This document shows positions 60,610 to 64,000 of a stretch of 64,000 nucleotides of DNA, piece by piece. A program made the translations under genes and the position numbers. Under the pieces are notes generated by a model. It was not told the origin of the DNA. It worked only from the letters and a program-made list of their open reading frames with translations, and did not search any database. The DNA is taken from NCBI GenBank assembly GCA_017399555.1, contig JAFQBW010000004.1, positions 120,975 to 184,974 on the forward strand, written 5' to 3'. Every line of letters starts with the position of its first letter. Position 1 is the stretch's first letter. The DNA comes from Methanocorpusculum sp. (lineage in GTDB: Archaea > Halobacteriota > Methanomicrobia > Methanomicrobiales > Methanocorpusculaceae).

Positions 60610-60765
60610 TTACACCTTTTTAAACTGTGCTTTTCCTGCGGCGCAGACCGGGCATTTCCAGGTGTCTGGAAGTGCTTCGAACTCAGTTCCTGCCGGATAC
60701 ATAATTCCTGCTCCCTTTTCCGGGTCATATACGTATCCACAGATTAAACAGCGGTATTTGTCCAT
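60610..60765 (-). CDS. rub: Rubredoxin
   Basis: 51 residues, a complete rubredoxin. C6 and C9 ([13 protein letters not shown]) and C38 and C41 (CPVC) bind one iron, and the aromatic core residues (Y4, Y11, Y13, W37) are in place. It is a small cytoplasmic electron carrier. It precedes fprA by 5 nt, so both are one oxygen-defence transcription unit. No transit or membrane segment is present. Confidence 0.95.
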   Translation of the reverse strand: MDKYRCLICGYVYDPEKGAGIMYPAGTEFEALPDTWKCPVCAAGKAQFKKV

Positions 60766-60903
60766 TTTGAATCATTCCTTCCTTACAAATTAAGGCATAT
60801 GTATATTACTCTCACAAGGATAAGAAGTTCACGGATGGGGTTTATTTCCCCGATGGAATACTATTTTACCTCCGCACTCCACATACTTATTCAACGGTCA
60901 ATT

Positions 60904-62556
60904 ATGGGAAACATGAGCATTCGACGATATGGACAAATCGCTGACGTCTTAGTCAAATACGGATTCGGCTTCTACTTAAATGAACTCTTCCCGGGAGCAG
61001 CTGTTTCCAGAACCGCGAAGAAAAGCCAGACAGACGACTACAGCGAATACTCCGCCTACGCAAGGTTCCGCATGGCCTTGGAAGACTTGGGACCGACCTT
61101 TGTCAAGTTCGGACAGCTCATGAGCACCAGAACCGAACTGTTCCCGCCGGAGATGATTGCCGAACTCTCCCGCCTGCAGGACAGAGTAGGGGTCGTTCCC
61201 TTCGACGAAGTAATCCCGACACTGGACAACTACATTCCCGACTGGCGTGACCTCTTCACATCCATTGACCCAAAGCCATTAGCCGCGGCCTCCATCTCCC
61301 AGGTGTACCGTGCGGTAACTCTGGACGGGACGGTGCTCGCACTCAAAATCCAGCGCCCGAAGATTTCCGAGAAAATCGAACAGGACATAGGGCTTCTTCG
61401 GTCCATTGCCAAACTCATCGAAGAGAGAAAGCCGGAGCTGCGCATGTACAATCCGGTCTCTCTCGTTGAAGACTTCGGCGTCCAGATTCGAAAAGAGCTG
61501 GACTTCACCCGGGATGGAACAAACGCGGAACGCCTCGCCCGCAACATGAAAAACTCCGGCCTGCCGAAGATTAAAATCCCGAAAATCTACTGGGAGTACT
61601 CCGGACGCGAACTGCTTGCGATGGAGTTTGTATCCGGCATCCGCAGTGATGATATCGACACCATCAAAGCCCACGGACTCAACCCCAAAGAGCTTGCAAG
61701 CTTAGGTCTTAAGGCCTTCATGATTCAGATTTTCCAGGACGGCTTCTACCACGGAGACCCGCACGCCGGAAACATCCAGATATCGCCGACCGGAGAAATC
61801 GTCTTCCTCGACTTCGGTGTCTGCGGCGTTCTCATGAAGGACATGCGCAATAAGTTCATCTCGCTCATGCTTGCTCTCTTCTCCGCAGATACGGATTTGA
61901 CCATCCGGTGCATCAAAAACTTAGGCGTCAAAATCCCGCAGGAAGGCTTAGAGGAAATCCGGGGAGAACTCTACCTCGCACTTGACGACTTCCAGAGTCT
62001 CGGCTCGCAGATGAACTTCTCCACTCTTCTCGAAACCGTGCAGGGACTCTTCCAGACCTACAACATCAGAATCCCGCCGAACATCATGCAGCTTTTAAAG
62101 GCCTTAATGCTGGTCTCCAACGTTGCCTTCACGCTCGACCCGGAACTCAGGTTCGTCGATGAGGCACAGCCGTATCTGAAACAGATATTAGCAGACGACC
62201 TGAAAAACCCGGACAACATGCAAAAGCGTCTCCTCGAAGCGAAGATGAAGTTCGACGATCTCGCCAATGTCCCAAAGCAGTTAAGCGGCGTTCTGGAGAT
62301 GGCCTCGGAAGGAAAACTCAAAGTGGATATCGCGGCAAAAGAGGTCGGACGCTTAAGCGATACCATCAGCAGCTCGGTGGACAAACTGGTCATCGGTCTT
62401 ATCATGGCCTCGATAGTTATCGGTCTTTCGCTGGTTGTGATGAGCCAGAACTTTGCGATGGGCATCATTCCGATTCTCGCCTATGTTGCCGCCGTCGCCA
62501 TTATTATCGTCGTGTTCTGGACCATGCGGGCACGCTCACGGAAGAACAGATACTGA
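60904..62556 (+). CDS. UbiB/ABC1-family atypical protein kinase
   Basis: About 550 residues from ATG 60904. The KxGQ motif is in DLGPTFVKFGQLMSTRTELFP, followed by RPKISEKIEQDIGLL, YHGDPHAGNIQ (catalytic Asp/His) and FLDFGVCGVL (metal-binding DFG). The final two hydrophobic helices (about residues 490-545) form a membrane anchor. The family helps quinone synthesis in bacteria; methanogens have no ubiquinone, so the role here is unknown. A longer N-terminal start (60799) lies inside promoter-like sequence. Confidence 0.9.
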   Translation: MGNMSIRRYGQIADVLVKYGFGFYLNELFPGAAVSRTAKKSQTDDYSEYSAYARFRMALEDLGPTFVKFGQLMSTRTELFPPEMIAELSRLQDRVGVVPFDEVIPTLDNYIPDWRDLFTSIDPKPLAAASISQVYRAVTLDGTVLALKIQRPKISEKIEQDIGLLRSIAKLIEERKPELRMYNPVSLVEDFGVQIRKELDFTRDGTNAERLARNMKNSGLPKIKIPKIYWEYSGRELLAMEFVSGIRSDDIDTIKAHGLNPKELASLGLKAFMIQIFQDGFYHGDPHAGNIQISPTGEIVFLDFGVCGVLMKDMRNKFISLMLALFSADTDLTIRCIKNLGVKIPQEGLEEIRGELYLALDDFQSLGSQMNFSTLLETVQGLFQTYNIRIPPNIMQLLKALMLVSNVAFTLDPELRFVDEAQPYLKQILADDLKNPDNMQKRLLEAKMKFDDLANVPKQLSGVLEMASEGKLKVDIAAKEVGRLSDTISSSVDKLVIGLIMASIVIGLSLVVMSQNFAMGIIPILAYVAAVAIIIVVFWTMRARSRKNRY

Positions 62557-62565
62557 CACCCCGCT

Positions 62566-62575
62566 CTTTTTTTTA
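62566..62575 (+). terminator. T-run terminator after the UbiB-like gene
   Basis: Eight T follow the stop codon within 12 nt (ctcttttttttaaa). This marks the end of the single-gene transcript. Confidence 0.5.
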
Positions 62576-62593
62576 AACCCTCTGTTTGAGATA

Positions 62594-62629
62594 CAGTATA
62601 TATTTGTTCCTTTACATCAAGTATATATG
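62594..62629 (+). promoter_or_regulatory. Candidate TATA boxes of the radical SAM gene
   Basis: Two TATA-like sequences, agtatatattt (62597 region) and aagtatatatg (62619 region), lie 50-80 nt before the ATG at 62675. Either could serve; the second gives a leader of about 30 nt. Confidence 0.4.
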
Positions 62630-62674
62630 CAATCGGCGCAAAAGTGTATATTAGACTTGGAATAGCTGATAATT

Positions 62675-64000
62675 ATGTCCGATATTACCATGAAACAGAG
62701 AATTCAGGCATTTGGAGTCAAACGGATTCTGAACTACCTGGACGCAAACCCGGACGAGAATATCCCCAAAGTTCTTGACTGGGTGGAAAAGTTTGACAAA
62801 GACAAGACTCTGGTGGAAAACGGCCCGCTGCCGACCGTAAAACGTGTTTTATCCGATAAGGAAAGTGTCTGGTACAAGTTTGTCCGCGACCTGTACGCAG
62901 ATGTTGATGATGAGTTCAGAAAGAAGTTTTTCGAGAATTTCATAGTGAACTCGGTTATCCTCGGCCGCGAGAAGAAGATTAAGATGCGCGAGGAAGAGGG
63001 ATGCAACATTCCGTGGGCAATTCTCATGGACCCGACTTCTGCCTGCAACCTGCAGTGTGTCGGCTGCTGGGCCGCCGAGTACGGACACAAGATGAACCTC
63101 TCCTTAGAGGAATGGGATTCCATTATCACCCAGGCAAAGGAGATGGGTACCTACTTCTTCATCTACTCCGGCGGCGAGCCGCTGGTCAGAAAGAAGGACA
63201 TCATCAAGATGTGCGAAAAGCACAACGACTGTATCTTCCTGTCCTTTACCAACGGAACCTTAATTGACGAGGAGTTCGCCAAAGAGATGCTCCGCGTTGG
63301 AAACTTTGTTCCGGCAATCAGCGTGGAAGGCGATGCAGAGGCCACCAACGGACGCCGCGGAGAGAATGTCTATGAGCGGCTGACCAAAGGAATGGAGATT
63401 CTCAAGCGCAACAAACTGCCGTTTGGCATCTCCTGCTGTTACACGAGTAAAAACGTGGATGCTATCGGCTCTGACGAGTTCATCGACGATATGATTGCAA
63501 AGGGTGCAAAGTTTGCCTGGTTCTTTACCTACATGCCGGTCGGAAAGGACGCAGTACCTGAGCTAATTGCAAAGCCGGAGCAGAGAGAGCATATGTACCG
63601 CTTTGTCCGCCACATCCGGGAGACCAGACCGATTTTCGCCCTCGATTTCTGGAATGACGGCGAGTACGTCGACGGATGCGTTGCCGGCGGAAGATTCTAT
63701 CTCCACATCAATGCAAACGGCGATATCGAGCCGTGCGCCTTTATCCACTACTCTGACTCAAACATCAGAGAAAAAACCCTCCTTGAAGCATACAAGTCTC
63801 CGCTGTTTATGCAGTATCGGGAAAACCAGCCGTTCAACAAGAACCACTTACGCCCCTGCCCGTGTCTCGACAATCCGCACAAGTTAGTCGAGATGGTGGA
63901 AAAGTCCGGCGCAAAGTCCACTGATGTGCAGGCTCCGGAGGATGTGCACGATTTAGCCGCCAAGTGTCAGAAGGTTTCTGAGGACTGGGGACGCCGTGCG
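62675..64000 (+). CDS. Radical SAM protein (3' end beyond the window)
   Basis: 442 codons are open to the window edge, with no stop reached. An N-terminal domain of about 115 residues precedes the radical SAM core: C124, C128 and C131 (CNLQCVGCWA), then YSGGEPLVRK. The C-terminal part has CAFIHYSD, PCPCLDNP and a further Cys (AAKCQK), consistent with a SPASM-like auxiliary cluster. Family members modify peptides or cofactors. The N-terminal extension (KQRIQAFGVKRILNYLDANP) is unfamiliar. The ATG at 62675 has a start four codons later as alternative. Confidence 0.82.
   Translation, partial: MSDITMKQRIQAFGVKRILNYLDANPDENIPKVLDWVEKFDKDKTLVENGPLPTVKRVLSDKESVWYKFVRDLYADVDDEFRKKFFENFIVNSVILGREKKIKMREEEGCNIPWAILMDPTSACNLQCVGCWAAEYGHKMNLSLEEWDSIITQAKEMGTYFFIYSGGEPLVRKKDIIKMCEKHNDCIFLSFTNGTLIDEEFAKEMLRVGNFVPAISVEGDAEATNGRRGENVYERLTKGMEILKRNKLPFGISCCYTSKNVDAIGSDEFIDDMIAKGAKFAWFFTYMPVGKDAVPELIAKPEQREHMYRFVRHIRETRPIFALDFWNDGEYVDGCVAGGRFYLHINANGDIEPCAFIHYSDSNIREKTLLEAYKSPLFMQYRENQPFNKNHLRPCPCLDNPHKLVEMVEKSGAKSTDVQAPEDVHDLAAKCQKVSEDWGRRA

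Overview
The window is chromosomal DNA of a methanogenic euryarchaeon. Archaeal TFB, SRP19, S8e and GAR1 genes are present, together with a six-subunit Ech hydrogenase, a four-subunit pyruvate:ferredoxin oxidoreductase, cobyric acid synthase, Sep-tRNA:Cys-tRNA synthase (tRNA-dependent cysteine synthesis), F420H2 oxidase and the archaeal mevalonate branch. Gene content and style suggest Methanomicrobiales, perhaps a Methanocorpusculum-like organism. That is inference, because no rRNA gene is present. Genes are densely packed in short operons with 1-8 bp overlaps.

Layout. 1-4.6 kb: UbiD-family decarboxylase and aconitase X (alternative mevalonate pathway), an M50 protease and cobQ. 4.7-9.8 kb: echABCDEF. 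9.8-13.5 kb: birA (reverse) and porBACD. 13.5-17.1 kb: an accessory stretch with a palindromic repeat, an MFS pump, an AT-rich acyltransferase/RHH-regulator pair and a second kind of palindrome. 17.1-27.4 kb: flavoprotein, dipeptidase, acetyltransferase, zinc-ribbon, OB-fold, NIF3 and SWIM proteins, the NAD operon nadX-nadA-nadC, a ROK kinase, a BaiN-like flavoprotein, tRNA-Thr and a DUF5654 protein. 27.5-34.7 kb: a second palindromic repeat, a polar amino acid ABC transporter without a binding protein, and a giant DUF4011-helicase-nuclease protein. 34.7-38 kb: ornithine cyclodeaminase-like enzyme, ferredoxin-type aldo/keto reductase and CDF transporter. 38-43.5 kb (reverse): one long probable operon made of a 59-codon ORF, pscS, a radical SAM gene, tauE, bioY and three ECF transporter genes. 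43.5-48.8 kb: information-processing genes, hypB, S8e and tRNA-Val. 48.8-50.9 kb: a TetR/membrane-protein module of Firmicutes character. 51-60.8 kb: class V aminotransferase, purE, TPR protein, ppsA, DUF4013 protein, a third palindromic repeat, purM, aspartate kinase, and rubredoxin with fprA. 60.9-64 kb: UbiB-like kinase and a radical SAM gene running off the end.

How the genes fit together. Ech makes reduced ferredoxin at the expense of the ion gradient. Por and PpsA then carry carbon from acetyl-CoA to pyruvate to PEP, and HypB supplies nickel for hydrogenases. Biotin uptake (BioY with ECF subunits) and BirA serve biotin enzymes, probably pyruvate carboxylase. Rubredoxin and FprA remove oxygen.

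The most unusual signals are as follows. (1) A family of nested palindromic intergenic elements at about 13.5, 27.5 and 56.6 kb, plus a solo hairpin at 51.0 kb. They share a hairpin whose stem changes are compensated, and each copy sits 6-22 nt beyond the stop of a reverse-strand gene. (2) A 59-codon gene translationally coupled to pscS that may be a detached SepCysE-type docking domain. (3) A perfect 23-bp inverted repeat between divergent genes at 20.2 kb. (4) A Firmicutes-like TetR module with paired CAACAYGTGTT sites.
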